DNA of 64,000 bases from Paucibacter_B soli (lineage in GTDB: Bacteria; Pseudomonadota; Gammaproteobacteria; Burkholderiales; Burkholderiaceae_C), in the NCBI RefSeq assembly GCF_037482845.1, contig NZ_JBBHJW010000005.1, positions 62,001 to 126,000 on the forward strand, read 5' to 3'. The notes under the pieces are model-generated. The model made no database searches, was not told the DNA's origin, and was given only the letters and a program-made list of their open reading frames with translations. How positions within the stretch are numbered: position 1 is the stretch's first letter; each line of letters starts with the position of its first letter. Shown here piece after piece: positions 35,658-44,121 of this stretch. Both the position numbers and the translations under genes were made by a program.

Positions 35658-37307
35658 ATGGCCTTTGATTACATCATCGTCGGTGCCGGCACGGCCGGCT
35701 GCCTGCTGGCCAACCGGCTCTCGGCCGACCCGTCCAAGCGCGTGCTCTTGCTGGAGGCGGGCGGCAAGGACGATTACCACTGGATCCACATCCCGGTCGG
35801 CTATCTGTACTGCATCGGCAATCCGCGCACCGACTGGCTTTACCAGACCGAGCCCGATGCGGGCCTGAACGGGCGGCGCCTGCGCTACCCGCGCGGCAAG
35901 GTGCTGGGCGGCTGTTCCAGCATCAACGGCATGATCTATATGCGCGGCCAGTCGCGCGACTACGACGGCTGGGCCGAGGCCAGCGGCGATGCGGACTGGT
36001 CCTGGGGTCAGGTCTTGCCTTACTTCAAGAAGCACGAGAACCACTGGCGTCTGGACGCGGCCCAGGGCGTGAGTGACGATTTCAGTGCCCTGCACGGCCA
36101 TGGTGGCGAATGGCGGGTGGAGCGCCAACGCCTGCGCTGGGAGGTACTGGACGCCTTCGCCCAGGCCGCCAGCCAGGCCGGCATCCCGGCCACCGACGAC
36201 TTCAACCGCGGCACGAACGAGGGCGTGGGCTATTTCGAGGTCAACCAGAAGGCCGGCTGGCGCTGGAACACCGCCAAGGCCTTTCTGCGCCCCACCTGCC
36301 TGGGCCGGCCCAACTTCGAACTCTGGACCGGCGCCCAGGTGCAGCGGCTCACGCTGCAGCGCGAGGATGACGGCCGGCTGCGCTGCAGCGGCGCCGAGGT
36401 GCGCACCCCGCAGGGGCTGGAGACGGTGAGGCTCAATCCGGGCGGCGAGCTGCTGCTGGCCGCCGGCGCGATCGGCTCGCCGCAGATCCTGCAGCTCTCG
36501 GGCCTGGGCCCGGCCACGCTGCTGCAGCGCCATGGCATCGCCGTGCAGCAGGCGCTGGAGGGCGTGGGCGCCAATCTGCAGGACCATTTGCAGATCCGCG
36601 CGGTCTTCAAGGTGCAGGGCGCCAAGACCCTGAACACCCTGGCGGGCAGCTGGTGGGGCAAGGCCAAGATCGGCCTGGAATATGTGTTCAGGCGCAGCGG
36701 GCCTATGAGCATGGCGCCCTCGCAGCTGGGCGCCTTCACGCGCAGCTCGCCGGACAAGCCCTGGCCCGATCTGGAGTACCACGTGCAGCCGCTCTCGCTG
36801 GATGCCTTTGGCGAGCCGCTGCACGGCTTCAATGCCATCACCGCCAGCGTCTGCAATCTCAACCCGACCAGCCGCGGCACGCTGCAGATCCAGTCGACCG
36901 ACCCGGCCATGGCGCCGCTGATCGCGCCCAACTACCTCAGCACCGACGAGGATCGGCGCATTGCCGCCCAGAGTCTGCGCCTGACGCGCCGCATCCTGGC
37001 CCAGCCCGCCATGGCGCGCTACCGGCCCGAGGAATACAAGCCCGGCGTGCAGTTCCAGAGCGATGCGGACCTGGCGCGCCTGGCCGGCGACATCGCCACC
37101 ACCATCTTCCACCCGGTGGGGACCTGCAAGATGGGGCGCGCCGACGACACCAGCGCAGTGGTGGACTCGCATCTGCGCGTGCGTGGCGTGGCCGGCCTGC
37201 GCGTGGTGGATGCCAGCGTGATGCCCACCATCACCAGCGGCAACACCAACTCGCCGACCCTGATGATCGCCGAGCGGGCGGCCGACTGGATCAAGGCCGG
37301 GCTTTGA
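35658..37307 (+). CDS. GMC-family flavin oxidoreductase (choline dehydrogenase-like)
   Basis: 549 residues. FAD-binding GAGTAG (9-14) followed by the glutamate of LLLEAGG, the GMC signature RGKVLGGCSSINGMIYMRG, and the C-terminal active-site histidine in HPVGTCKMG with SGNTNSPTLMIAER. Such enzymes oxidise primary alcohols. Choline dehydrogenase itself is usually found with betB or betI; neither is here, so the alcohol substrate is unknown. Its stop codon abuts the stop of the convergent aminopeptidase gene with no base between. The 15-bp word lies within it. Confidence 0.88.
   Translation: MAFDYIIVGAGTAGCLLANRLSADPSKRVLLLEAGGKDDYHWIHIPVGYLYCIGNPRTDWLYQTEPDAGLNGRRLRYPRGKVLGGCSSINGMIYMRGQSRDYDGWAEASGDADWSWGQVLPYFKKHENHWRLDAAQGVSDDFSALHGHGGEWRVERQRLRWEVLDAFAQAASQAGIPATDDFNRGTNEGVGYFEVNQKAGWRWNTAKAFLRPTCLGRPNFELWTGAQVQRLTLQREDDGRLRCSGAEVRTPQGLETVRLNPGGELLLAAGAIGSPQILQLSGLGPATLLQRHGIAVQQALEGVGANLQDHLQIRAVFKVQGAKTLNTLAGSWWGKAKIGLEYVFRRSGPMSMAPSQLGAFTRSSPDKPWPDLEYHVQPLSLDAFGEPLHGFNAITASVCNLNPTSRGTLQIQSTDPAMAPLIAPNYLSTDEDRRIAAQSLRLTRRILAQPAMARYRPEEYKPGVQFQSDADLARLAGDIATTIFHPVGTCKMGRADDTSAVVDSHLRVRGVAGLRVVDASVMPTITSGNTNSPTLMIAERAADWIKAGL
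36004..36018 (+). repeat. Dispersed 15-bp word, exact copy 3
   Basis: GGGGTCAGGTCTTGC inside the GMC oxidoreductase gene, read as Gly-Gln-Val-Leu in the conserved W-GxVLPYF region of GMC enzymes. Conservation of that protein motif could partly account for this copy. Confidence 0.7.
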
Positions 37308-38684
37308 TCAGGCGCAGAAGCGCTCTTCCAGATAGCTCAGCAGGGTGCGTATGGTCTGCGCCTCGCCACCCACCGGGCGGCCGGGGCGGGCCACATCGTT
37401 CCAGGCGAACAGGTCGATGTGCAGCCAGTCCTGCTCTGCGGGCACGAAATACTCCAGGAACAGCGCCGCATTGATGGCGCCGGCCAGCGCGTTGCGGCCG
37501 GTGTTGACGATGTCGCCAATGCTGGAGGCGATGCCCTCCTGATACGGCGCCCACAGCGGCATATGCCAGAGCGGGTCGTCCAGCTTCAGGCCCAGATCCA
37601 CCAGCTCGCGGCCGCTGTCCATATGCCTGGTGAACAAGGCCGGCAACTGCGCGCCCAGGGCCACGCGGGCGGCGCCGGTGAGGGTGGCCAGGTCGATGAT
37701 GAGCTCGGGCTTGTGCTCGCTGGCATAGGCCAGGGCGTCGGACAGCACCACGCGGCCCTCGGCATCGGTGTTGCCAATCTCGATGTGCAGGCCCTTGCGG
37801 GTCTTGATCACATCGCCGGGGCGGTAGGCATTGCCGGCCACGGCGTTTTCCACCGCCGGGATCAGCACCTGCAGGCGCAGCGGCAGCTTCAGCGCCATGA
37901 TGAGCGCGGCCAGGCCCAGGGCATTGGCGGCGCCGCCCATGTCCTTCTTCATCTGACGCATGCCCTCGGCGCTCTTCAGGTCCAGGCCGCCGGTGTCGAA
38001 GCACACGCCCTTGCCCACCAGGCTCACCAGCGGATGCTGGGCCTTGCCCCAGTTGATCTCGATCAGGCGCGGCGCACGCGCGGCGGCGCGGCCCACGGCG
38101 TGGATGGCGGGGAAGTTCTGCTTCAGCAGCGCGTCACCGACGATCTGCTTGAACTTGGCGCCATGCTGCTTGGCGATCATGGCAGCGGCCTGCGCCAGTT
38201 CCTCCGGGCCCATGTGCTCGGCCGGGGTGTTGACCAGATCGCGTGTGGCGGCGATGGCGGTGGCCAGGGCCAGGCCGCGTTCGGCCTCGGCGCCGGGGGC
38301 CAGCAGCAGCGTGGCGGCTGGGCGGCTGCGCGGCTTGTAGAGGTCGAACTGGTAGGCGCCCAGTTCCCAGGACATCGCGGCCTGTTCGGCCGGAATCGCC
38401 AGGCCTTCCTCGCTCAGGCAGTACTGGCCCTCGGGCAGGGCCTTGGGCAGGGCCGCCAACGCGAAGGGGTGCGCCACATGGGCAATGCCGGCGAACACCT
38501 GGCCCAGCTTGCCGTCGGCGCCTGGCACCAGGGCAAAGCTGTCGGGTGCGCCGCTGAAGCCGCAGGTGGCGAGCCAGTTCTGCGTCGGCTTGGGCAGCTT
38601 GGGCGCCAGCGCCTTGAAGGCGGCGCGGTCGACGGCAATGATGGGGGTGGCGCGGGCCACCGAAGTCTTGAGTTGTACGGTCAT
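37308..38684 (-). CDS. Leucyl aminopeptidase-family (M17) metallopeptidase
   Basis: About 458 residues from the ATG at 38684. The M17 catalytic domain has GKGVCFDTGGLDLKSAEGM (metal ligands) and the hallmark NTDAEGRVVLSDAL. The N-terminal domain (about 1-165) is shorter and divergent from PepA, as in the M17 PepB-like or shorter leucyl aminopeptidase group. It removes N-terminal residues from peptides with two metal ions. A thioredoxin-like gene lies 49 nt upstream on the same strand. Confidence 0.88.
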   Translation of the reverse strand: MTVQLKTSVARATPIIAVDRAAFKALAPKLPKPTQNWLATCGFSGAPDSFALVPGADGKLGQVFAGIAHVAHPFALAALPKALPEGQYCLSEEGLAIPAEQAAMSWELGAYQFDLYKPRSRPAATLLLAPGAEAERGLALATAIAATRDLVNTPAEHMGPEELAQAAAMIAKQHGAKFKQIVGDALLKQNFPAIHAVGRAAARAPRLIEINWGKAQHPLVSLVGKGVCFDTGGLDLKSAEGMRQMKKDMGGAANALGLAALIMALKLPLRLQVLIPAVENAVAGNAYRPGDVIKTRKGLHIEIGNTDAEGRVVLSDALAYASEHKPELIIDLATLTGAARVALGAQLPALFTRHMDSGRELVDLGLKLDDPLWHMPLWAPYQEGIASSIGDIVNTGRNALAGAINAALFLEYFVPAEQDWLHIDLFAWNDVARPGRPVGGEAQTIRTLLSYLEERFCA

Positions 38685-38733
38685 GTGTGGGTGCGGCTTA
38701 GCCAGGCAAGGCCCACATTGTCGCCGCAAGGCC

Positions 38734-39099
38734 TCAGCAACTGTGCTGCAGGCGCGAAAGCAGGGCTTGGGCCGCCGGGCCGAAGTCGCGGGCCGGGCCG
38801 GCGTCTCGCAGCGAGTCCAGCAGGCGCTGGGCCGTGGCCAGTTGCGGCGTCAGGGGGCCGCAAAAGCGCAGCTGCTCGCCCACGCCCACCAGCAGGGTGG
38901 GGAAGGTTTCCACATCCAGATCGCCCACCAGCTCGGCATCGTCCTCGATGTCCACCCAGACGAAGCGGTACTGGGGATACAGGCTGCGCAGCTGCGCAAA
39001 GGTGTCGTGGTAGCTGCCGCACAGCTGGCACCAGCCGGCGCAGAGGCAGGCCACCAGCGTGGTGCTGGCGGGGTCCGGGTGCTGGGGGTTCTTGGGCAT
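38734..39099 (-). CDS. Thioredoxin-fold protein with CQLC motif
   Basis: 121 residues from the ATG at 39099; a TTG at 39117 is less likely. The redox motif is WCQLC (C24, C27) in the usual place after a first beta-strand, with the cis-proline in ETFPTLLV and a C-terminal helix. The active-site dipeptide Gln-Leu is unusual; thioredoxins have Gly-Pro. There are extra cysteines (VACLC at 18-20), and no signal peptide, so it acts in the cytoplasm. It probably reduces or isomerises specific substrates; partner unknown. Confidence 0.8.
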   Translation of the reverse strand: MPKNPQHPDPASTTLVACLCAGWCQLCGSYHDTFAQLRSLYPQYRFVWVDIEDDAELVGDLDVETFPTLLVGVGEQLRFCGPLTPQLATAQRLLDSLRDAGPARDFGPAAQALLSRLQHSC

Positions 39100-39264
39100 G
39101 GGGCGCAGCTTAGCCAAAAAATCTCAGGGCGCCGATCGGCACCAACTTGGTGCAAACTTTTTGAAGAAATGTTGTCAACCGAGCTTCCAGCACTGGCGTT
39201 GAACCTGGCAACGGATCGGGATTGGAGAAGAAGCTCCCGGGCGTTTACCAAAAGGTCTCAAGCC

Positions 39265-39429
39265 ATGATGATGAAGTCCCAGCATCGCACCGAACCCCAA
39301 CCCCGTCGCATTCCGATGCCGGAATGGAACACGGACAAGGGTCGCAAGCACGAAGCGTTTGAATCCGGCAGCCTCGGCTGCGACCGCCGCAGCCTGGCGC
39401 GCGCCATCCGCTTCGACCGCAAGCGCTGA
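39265..39429 (+). CDS. Small basic protein of 54 residues, unknown
   Basis: ATG at 39265 (two further in-frame ATGs follow) with AAAAGG about 10 nt upstream. The product is very basic with few hydrophobic residues: MPEWNTDKGRKHEAFESG, then LGCDRRSLARAIRFDRKR at the end. It contains no domain that I recognise. Support for a real gene comes from the ribosome-binding site, the 147-nt AT-richer gap upstream, and a good intrinsic terminator 25 nt after the stop on the same strand. The upstream frame also stays open into antisense of the thioredoxin and aminopeptidase genes, which is a GC artefact. Confidence 0.5.
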   Translation: MMMKSQHRTEPQPRRIPMPEWNTDKGRKHEAFESGSLGCDRRSLARAIRFDRKR

Positions 39430-39453
39430 GCGAGCCCTCGCTCGGCCCCCCGC

Positions 39454-39474
39454 AGAGCGCCCTCGTGGCGCTCT
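39454..39474 (+). terminator. Intrinsic terminator after the small basic gene
   Basis: AGAGCGCC-CTCGT-GGCGCTCT is a perfect 8-bp stem with a 5-nt loop, followed on the + strand by TTGTCATT. On the minus strand the stem is followed by GC-rich sequence, so it serves the + strand. It ends 3 nt before the stop codon of the convergent helicase gene. Confidence 0.75.
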
Positions 39475-39477
39475 TTG

Positions 39478-41796
39478 TCATTCTGAATCGGTTTCTTCTT
39501 CTTCTTCTTCGTCCAGCGGTGCCAGCAGGCGCTCCAGTTCCGGCGCGCTGAACTTGGCCAGACCCTCGCCACTGTCGCTGCCCAGCAGACCTTCGGCCAG
39601 GGCCCGTTTGCGCTGCTGCAGCTCCAGCATGCGCTCCTCGATACTGCCCTGCACCACCAGCTGGTGCACAAACACCGGCTGATCCTGGCCGATGCGGTGC
39701 GCGCGCGCGCTCGCCTGGGCCTCGACCGCCGGGTTCCACCAGGGGTCGATATGGATCACCGTGTCGGCCGCGGTGAGGTTGAGCCCCACGCCGCCGGCCT
39801 TCAGGCTGGCCAGCATCAAGGGCACCTCGCGGGCTTGGAAGCGTTGCACGATGGCGCCGCGCTGCGCGGCCGGCGTGGCACCGGTGAGCTTCAGCAGCGG
39901 CAGGCCCAGGGCCCGGAACTCGGCCTCCAGCAGGTCCAGCATCTCGGTGAACTGCGAGAACAGCAGCAGGCGCCGACCCTGGGCCAGCAGATCGGGCACG
40001 CGCTCGCGCAGCCAGGCCAGCTTGGCGCGCTCGACGCCCGCCGGCAGCTGCACCCCCTTGAGCAGCAGCGGGTCGCAGCAGACCTGGCGCAGCTTGAGCA
40101 TGGCGTCGAGCACCGAAATCAGGCTGGCCGACCAGCCCTGGCGCGCCAGGATGCGCCGCACCATATGGTCGGCGCCCACGCGCACGCTCTCATACAGCTG
40201 CTTCTGCCTGCCCTGCAGCGTGACGCGCTGCACCAACTGGGTCAGTGGCGGCAGTTCGGCGGCCACCTCTTGCTTGAGCCGGCGCAGGATGAAGGGGCGC
40301 ACCCGCGCGGCCAGTAGGCGGGCGCGCCGGCCCTCGCCGTTCACCTCGATGGGCTTGCGCCAGATGCGGGCGAAGCCGCGCGCATCGCCCAGAAAACCCG
40401 GCATCAGGAAGTCGAACTGGGCCCACAGCTCGCCCAGATGGTTTTCCAGCGGCGTGCCGGTCAGCACCAGGCGGTGCCGCACCTGCAGGCGCCGCAGCGC
40501 GCGGGCGCTGCGGGCATGGGCGTTCTTCACCGCCTGGGCCTCGTCCAGTATCAGCAGATGCCAGGGCTGGGCCGAGAGCGGCCGCAGGTCGCGCCACATC
40601 AGCCCGTAGGTGCACAGCACCAGATCGGCCTGGCCCAGCCGGGCATACAGCGCCGCCCGCTCCGGCCCATGCAGGACGACGACGCGCAGGCCCGGCGTGA
40701 TGCGCGCGGCCTCCTGGGCCCAGTTGAACAGCAGCGAGGTGGGCAGCACCACCAGGGCCGGCCGGTCCAGCCGCCCCGCGAGCTTTTCCAGCCACACATG
40801 GGCGAGCGCCTGCGCGGTCTTGCCCAGGCCCATCTCGTCGGCCAGGATGCCGCCCAGGCCCTGCTCGCGCAGGTATTGCAGCCAGGCCAGCCCCTGCAGC
40901 TGGTAGGGCCGCAGGCGCAAGCCCAGGCCGGGCGGTTCGGGCACGCTGCGCGGCGCCCCCACCGCGAGCAGACGCCGTGCCATCGCGCGCAGGCCGGCAT
41001 CGCCGCTGATCTGCCAGCGGTGCTTGGGCGCCTCGTCAAGCAGCGCCAGGCGCGTCGCATCCCAGGCGCTCAGGCGCAGCGGGGCCTTGCCCAGCCTGGC
41101 GCTGCCCAGCAGGTCCAGCAGCGCCGCCATGATGGCCTTCAGCGGCCCCGCCGGGGCATGGACGCGCCGGCCGCCGGGCGCGCGCAGGCTGACGATGGCC
41201 TCGTCGTCCATCGCGGCGATGGCGTCGGCGTTCAGCCAGCGCTTGTCGCGCCGCAGCAGGTTGGCGATCAGCGGCGCCAGGTCGAGGCGCTCGCCGCCGG
41301 CCACCTCGATGCCCAGGCTCAGCAACCAGGAGCCCTGGCTCCGCGCCAGGCCCAGGCCTTCGACCTGAGGCGCCTGCTCGTCGGCGATGTCCAGATGCCA
41401 GGCATCGACGGCCAGGCTTTCATGCGCAAACCCGGGCGCCACCCGCACCTGCCAGCCCAAGGCTTGCAGCGCCGGCACGGTGTCGGCCCGGAAGTCGCCG
41501 AAGAGTTCCTCCTGCATCAAGGTCCAGCAGGGGGCCAGGTCTTGCCCCAGGGTGGGATGGCGCCATTGCAGCATCGCCGGGTCCACCGGCTGCACACCCA
41601 GCGCCAGCCATTGCGGCCAGCGTGCGTCGTCGGCGGCCAGGCCCTCCAGCCGCAGCAGGCTGAGGCGATCGCCGCGCGGCCCCAGCTTGCCATGCGCGCG
41701 CATGCCCAGCCAGCCTTCGCCGCGACCCAGGGTTAGCAGGGTGAGGCGTGGCGCGGTGGCAGGGGGGACGTCAACAGGCATCGCGGCATTGTCCAT
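39478..41796 (-). CDS. SNF2-family DEAD/DEAH-type helicase (shorter of two)
   Basis: About 772 residues from the ATG at 41796 (or 41781). The N-terminal about 330 residues are family-specific and carry no zinc-finger SWIM motif that I can see. The two RecA-like lobes have LADEMGLGKTAQA (motif I), LILDEAQAVKNAHA (II) and, near the end, HIDPWWNPAVEAQASARAHRIGQ (V-VI). SNF2 proteins translocate on double-stranded DNA and remodel protein-DNA complexes, and in bacteria include RapA-like and restriction-linked members. The C-terminus ends in a run of six glutamates encoded by six TTC triplets on the + strand (39493-39510). Confidence 0.88.
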   Translation of the reverse strand: MDNAAMPVDVPPATAPRLTLLTLGRGEGWLGMRAHGKLGPRGDRLSLLRLEGLAADDARWPQWLALGVQPVDPAMLQWRHPTLGQDLAPCWTLMQEELFGDFRADTVPALQALGWQVRVAPGFAHESLAVDAWHLDIADEQAPQVEGLGLARSQGSWLLSLGIEVAGGERLDLAPLIANLLRRDKRWLNADAIAAMDDEAIVSLRAPGGRRVHAPAGPLKAIMAALLDLLGSARLGKAPLRLSAWDATRLALLDEAPKHRWQISGDAGLRAMARRLLAVGAPRSVPEPPGLGLRLRPYQLQGLAWLQYLREQGLGGILADEMGLGKTAQALAHVWLEKLAGRLDRPALVVLPTSLLFNWAQEAARITPGLRVVVLHGPERAALYARLGQADLVLCTYGLMWRDLRPLSAQPWHLLILDEAQAVKNAHARSARALRRLQVRHRLVLTGTPLENHLGELWAQFDFLMPGFLGDARGFARIWRKPIEVNGEGRRARLLAARVRPFILRRLKQEVAAELPPLTQLVQRVTLQGRQKQLYESVRVGADHMVRRILARQGWSASLISVLDAMLKLRQVCCDPLLLKGVQLPAGVERAKLAWLRERVPDLLAQGRRLLLFSQFTEMLDLLEAEFRALGLPLLKLTGATPAAQRGAIVQRFQAREVPLMLASLKAGGVGLNLTAADTVIHIDPWWNPAVEAQASARAHRIGQDQPVFVHQLVVQGSIEERMLELQQRKRALAEGLLGSDSGEGLAKFSAPELERLLAPLDEEEEEETDSE

Positions 41797-41830
41797 GGCC
41801 GTGCTGCCGGCAGATGGCAGACTGCCGGGC

Positions 41831-43084
41831 ATGAGAATGCTTGTACGCAGCCTGCTGCTGCTCCTGTCCCTGCTCCTGATCGGCGTCATCAGCCTCGTGC
41901 TGCTGGCCCTGCAGGCCGAGCCCTTGGTGAGCAACCCGCTGCAGGTGAATGCGGCCGAGGTGCAACGCGCGCGCGCCGTGCTGAGCCGCAACGACCCGCG
42001 CAGCGACCCGCAAGAGGGCCTGCGCGTGGCCAGGCTCAGCGCCGGCGAGCTGGAGCTGCTGGTCAATCAGCTGGCGCAGAGTGTGAGGCCGATGGCGGTG
42101 CGGCTGCGCCTGCGCACCGGCGGCGCCGGGCTGGAGGCCAGCCTGCGCCTGCCGCTGCTCTGGCCGGGGCCCTGGCTGAACCTGCGCGCCGAGTTGCTGG
42201 AAGCGCCCGGCTGGCCGCTGGTGAGCCGGCTCCGGCTCGGCCGGCTGCCGCTGCCGGACTGGTTGTCCGAGCGCCTGCTGCGGGGCCTGATGCAGCAACT
42301 GATGGAGCAGACCGGCAGTGCCGTGCCGGCGGAGATGCTGCACCAGATCAGCTTTGCGCCGGATCGCCTGTTGGTGGTTTACGAATGGCGCAAGGACAGC
42401 CTGGACCGCCTGCTGGGCGTCTGGGCGAAGCCGGCCGAGCAGGCGCGCTTCAAGCTCTACCAGCAGCGCCTGGTGGCGGCAACCCAGGCCTTCGCGCCCG
42501 GCAGCGCGGTCTCGCTTGCGGCCCTGCTGCCGCCGCTGTTCGAGCTGGCGGCCCAGCGCAGCGCCCAGGGCGAGGACCCCCAGCAGGAGAACCGCGCGGC
42601 GGTGCTGACTCTGGCCCTGCACGCCAGCGGCCAGCATTGGAGCAAGCTGATACCGGCGGCGCGTGGCTGGCCGCGCGCCACACCGCTCACCGTCACGCTG
42701 GCCGGCCGGGACGATTTTTCCCAGCATTTCCTGATCTCGGCGGCGTTGGCGATCGAGGGCGGCGGGCCCATGTCCAAGGCCATCGGGGTCTACAAGGAAC
42801 TGGCGGACGCGCGCGGCGGCAGTGGCTTCAGCTTCAACGACATTGCCGCCGACCAGGCCGGCACGCGGCTGGGCCTGCTGGCGATGGAGCATGCCAGCCA
42901 GCTGCAGCAGCGGCTGCGCCGGCCGCTGCCGGAGAGCCACTACATGCCCGCGGTGGCCGACCTGCCCGAGTTCCTCAGCGAGGCCGAATTCCAGCGCCGC
43001 TATGGTGGCGTGGGTGGTGCCGGCTATCTGGCGTTGCTGGCGCAGATCGAGGCCCGCATCGCCGCGCTCGAGCTGTTTCGCTGA
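41831..43084 (+). CDS. Membrane-anchored or exported protein of unknown function
   Basis: About 417 residues from the ATG at 41831; ATG at 41837 is possible. A strong hydrophobic segment at about 5-27 (LLLLLSLLLIGVISLVLLAL) is an uncleaved anchor or signal. The rest is soluble, Leu/Ala/Arg-rich, with no motif that I recognise. YEWRKDSLDRLLG, FNDIAADQAGTRLG and SHYMPAVADLPEFLSEAEFQRRYGG are the best-defined segments. Divergent from the SNF2 helicase with 34 nt between starts. Confidence 0.7.
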   Translation: MRMLVRSLLLLLSLLLIGVISLVLLALQAEPLVSNPLQVNAAEVQRARAVLSRNDPRSDPQEGLRVARLSAGELELLVNQLAQSVRPMAVRLRLRTGGAGLEASLRLPLLWPGPWLNLRAELLEAPGWPLVSRLRLGRLPLPDWLSERLLRGLMQQLMEQTGSAVPAEMLHQISFAPDRLLVVYEWRKDSLDRLLGVWAKPAEQARFKLYQQRLVAATQAFAPGSAVSLAALLPPLFELAAQRSAQGEDPQQENRAAVLTLALHASGQHWSKLIPAARGWPRATPLTVTLAGRDDFSQHFLISAALAIEGGGPMSKAIGVYKELADARGGSGFSFNDIAADQAGTRLGLLAMEHASQLQQRLRRPLPESHYMPAVADLPEFLSEAEFQRRYGGVGGAGYLALLAQIEARIAALELFR

Positions 43085-43222
43085 GGCAACAGTGCGGCCC
43101 TCGGCCGCGTGGAAACCCCAAGTGCGTGCATCGGCGGCTAAACCTACATTGGCCTCACTCGACGCGAGCGTTGTGCGAATAGCGCTTGCCTACGGGGGCT
43201 GAGGAGACAAACACAGCAAAGC

Positions 43223-43251
43223 AATTCGAACGAATTCAGTGACACTGTCAC
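43223..43251 (+). other. Two short inverted repeats upstream of an orphan terminator
   Basis: AATTCG-AA-CGAATT (43223-43236) and GTGAC-ACT-GTCAC (43239-43251) stand immediately before the terminator at 43257-43282. The whole 219-nt gap 43085-43303 holds no gene that I can support. The cluster of structures ahead of a perfect terminator suggests a short RNA or leader rather than plain spacer. Confidence 0.4.
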
Positions 43252-43256
43252 AGTTC

Positions 43257-43282
43257 ACGGGCACCGGACGGTGCCCGTTTTT
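43257..43282 (+). terminator. Textbook intrinsic terminator just upstream of the TSUP gene
   Basis: CGGGCACC-GGAC-GGTGCCCG forms a perfect 8-bp GC-rich stem followed by TTTTTATT. It ends 21 nt before the TSUP permease ATG on the same strand, and 170 nt after the preceding gene's stop. It could end the upstream gene, end a small RNA, or act as an attenuator. Confidence 0.85.
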
Positions 43283-43303
43283 ATTCGTGGCGCCGAACCG
43301 AAA

Positions 43304-44065
43304 ATGCTGGAACTTGTGACCGTGGCGCTGGCCTCGCTGCTGGCCGGATTTGTGGATGCCGTCGTCGGTGGCGGCGGCCTGGTGCTGGTGCCGGCGCTGT
43401 TCAGCGTGTTCCCCGCCGCCCCGCCCGCGACGCTGTTTGGCACCAACAAGGGCGGCGCCGTCTGGGGCACGGCCTGGGCCACGCTGCAATACGCGCGTCG
43501 CGTCAGCCTGCCCTGGCAGGCCCTGGCGCCGGCCGCCGCCGCCGCGCTGCTGGGCAGTTTTGCCGGGGCCTGGACGGTCACCCTGGTCAGCGCCGGCGGC
43601 CTGCGCCGTAGCCTGCCCTTCATCCTGCTGGGCGTGCTGCTCTACACCCTGGTCAGGAAGGACATGGGGCGTCACCACGCGCCGCGCTACACGGGGCGTG
43701 CAGAGGCCCTGGTGGCCAGTGCCATCGGCCTGCTGATCGGTTTCTACGACGGTTTCTTCGGCCCGGGCACCGGCAGTTTCTTCGTGTTCCTGTTCGTGCG
43801 CCTGCTCGGTTTCGACTTCCTGCATGCCTCGGCCAGCGCCAAGCTGCTCAACACCGCCACCAATTGCGCGGCCCTGCTGCTGTTCGCGCTCAAGGGCCAT
43901 GTCTGGTGGCAGATTGCCGCCGTGATGGCGGTGACGAATGTGCTGGGCAGTCTGATCGGCACCCGCATGGCCCTGGCGCGCGGCGCGGGCTTTGTGCGCG
44001 GCATGTTCGTGCTGGTGGTGAGCGCGCTGATCCTGAAGACCGGCTGGGACGCCTTCCTGCGCTGA
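43304..44065 (+). CDS. TSUP-family (TauE/SafE) sulfite/organosulfonate permease-like protein
   Basis: 253 residues from the ATG at 43304; an earlier in-frame GTG at 43271 lies within the terminator stem and is rejected. About eight membrane segments in two halves. The repeated family motifs are AGFVDAVVGGGGLVLVPAL in the first half and GLLIGFYDGFFGPGTGSFF in the second. TSUP proteins export or import sulfite, sulfoacetate, taurine-derived and other small anions. No sulfonate genes flank it, so the substrate is not indicated. The start has no obvious ribosome-binding site. Confidence 0.88.
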   Translation: MLELVTVALASLLAGFVDAVVGGGGLVLVPALFSVFPAAPPATLFGTNKGGAVWGTAWATLQYARRVSLPWQALAPAAAAALLGSFAGAWTVTLVSAGGLRRSLPFILLGVLLYTLVRKDMGRHHAPRYTGRAEALVASAIGLLIGFYDGFFGPGTGSFFVFLFVRLLGFDFLHASASAKLLNTATNCAALLLFALKGHVWWQIAAVMAVTNVLGSLIGTRMALARGAGFVRGMFVLVVSALILKTGWDAFLR

Positions 44066-44121
44066 TCCCCTAAGGAGCTTGGCGCCGCAACCAGCGGCAG
44101 GCGCTACCATAGGGATCACTT

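Noticed and set aside
43190..43205. tmRNA start (GGGGGCTGA)
   Set aside because: Only the first bases match; no tRNA-like 3' part or tag-peptide frame follows.
43271..43303. GTG start for the TSUP gene
   Set aside because: It lies in the terminator hairpin and T-run; the ATG at 43304 starts the family similarity.
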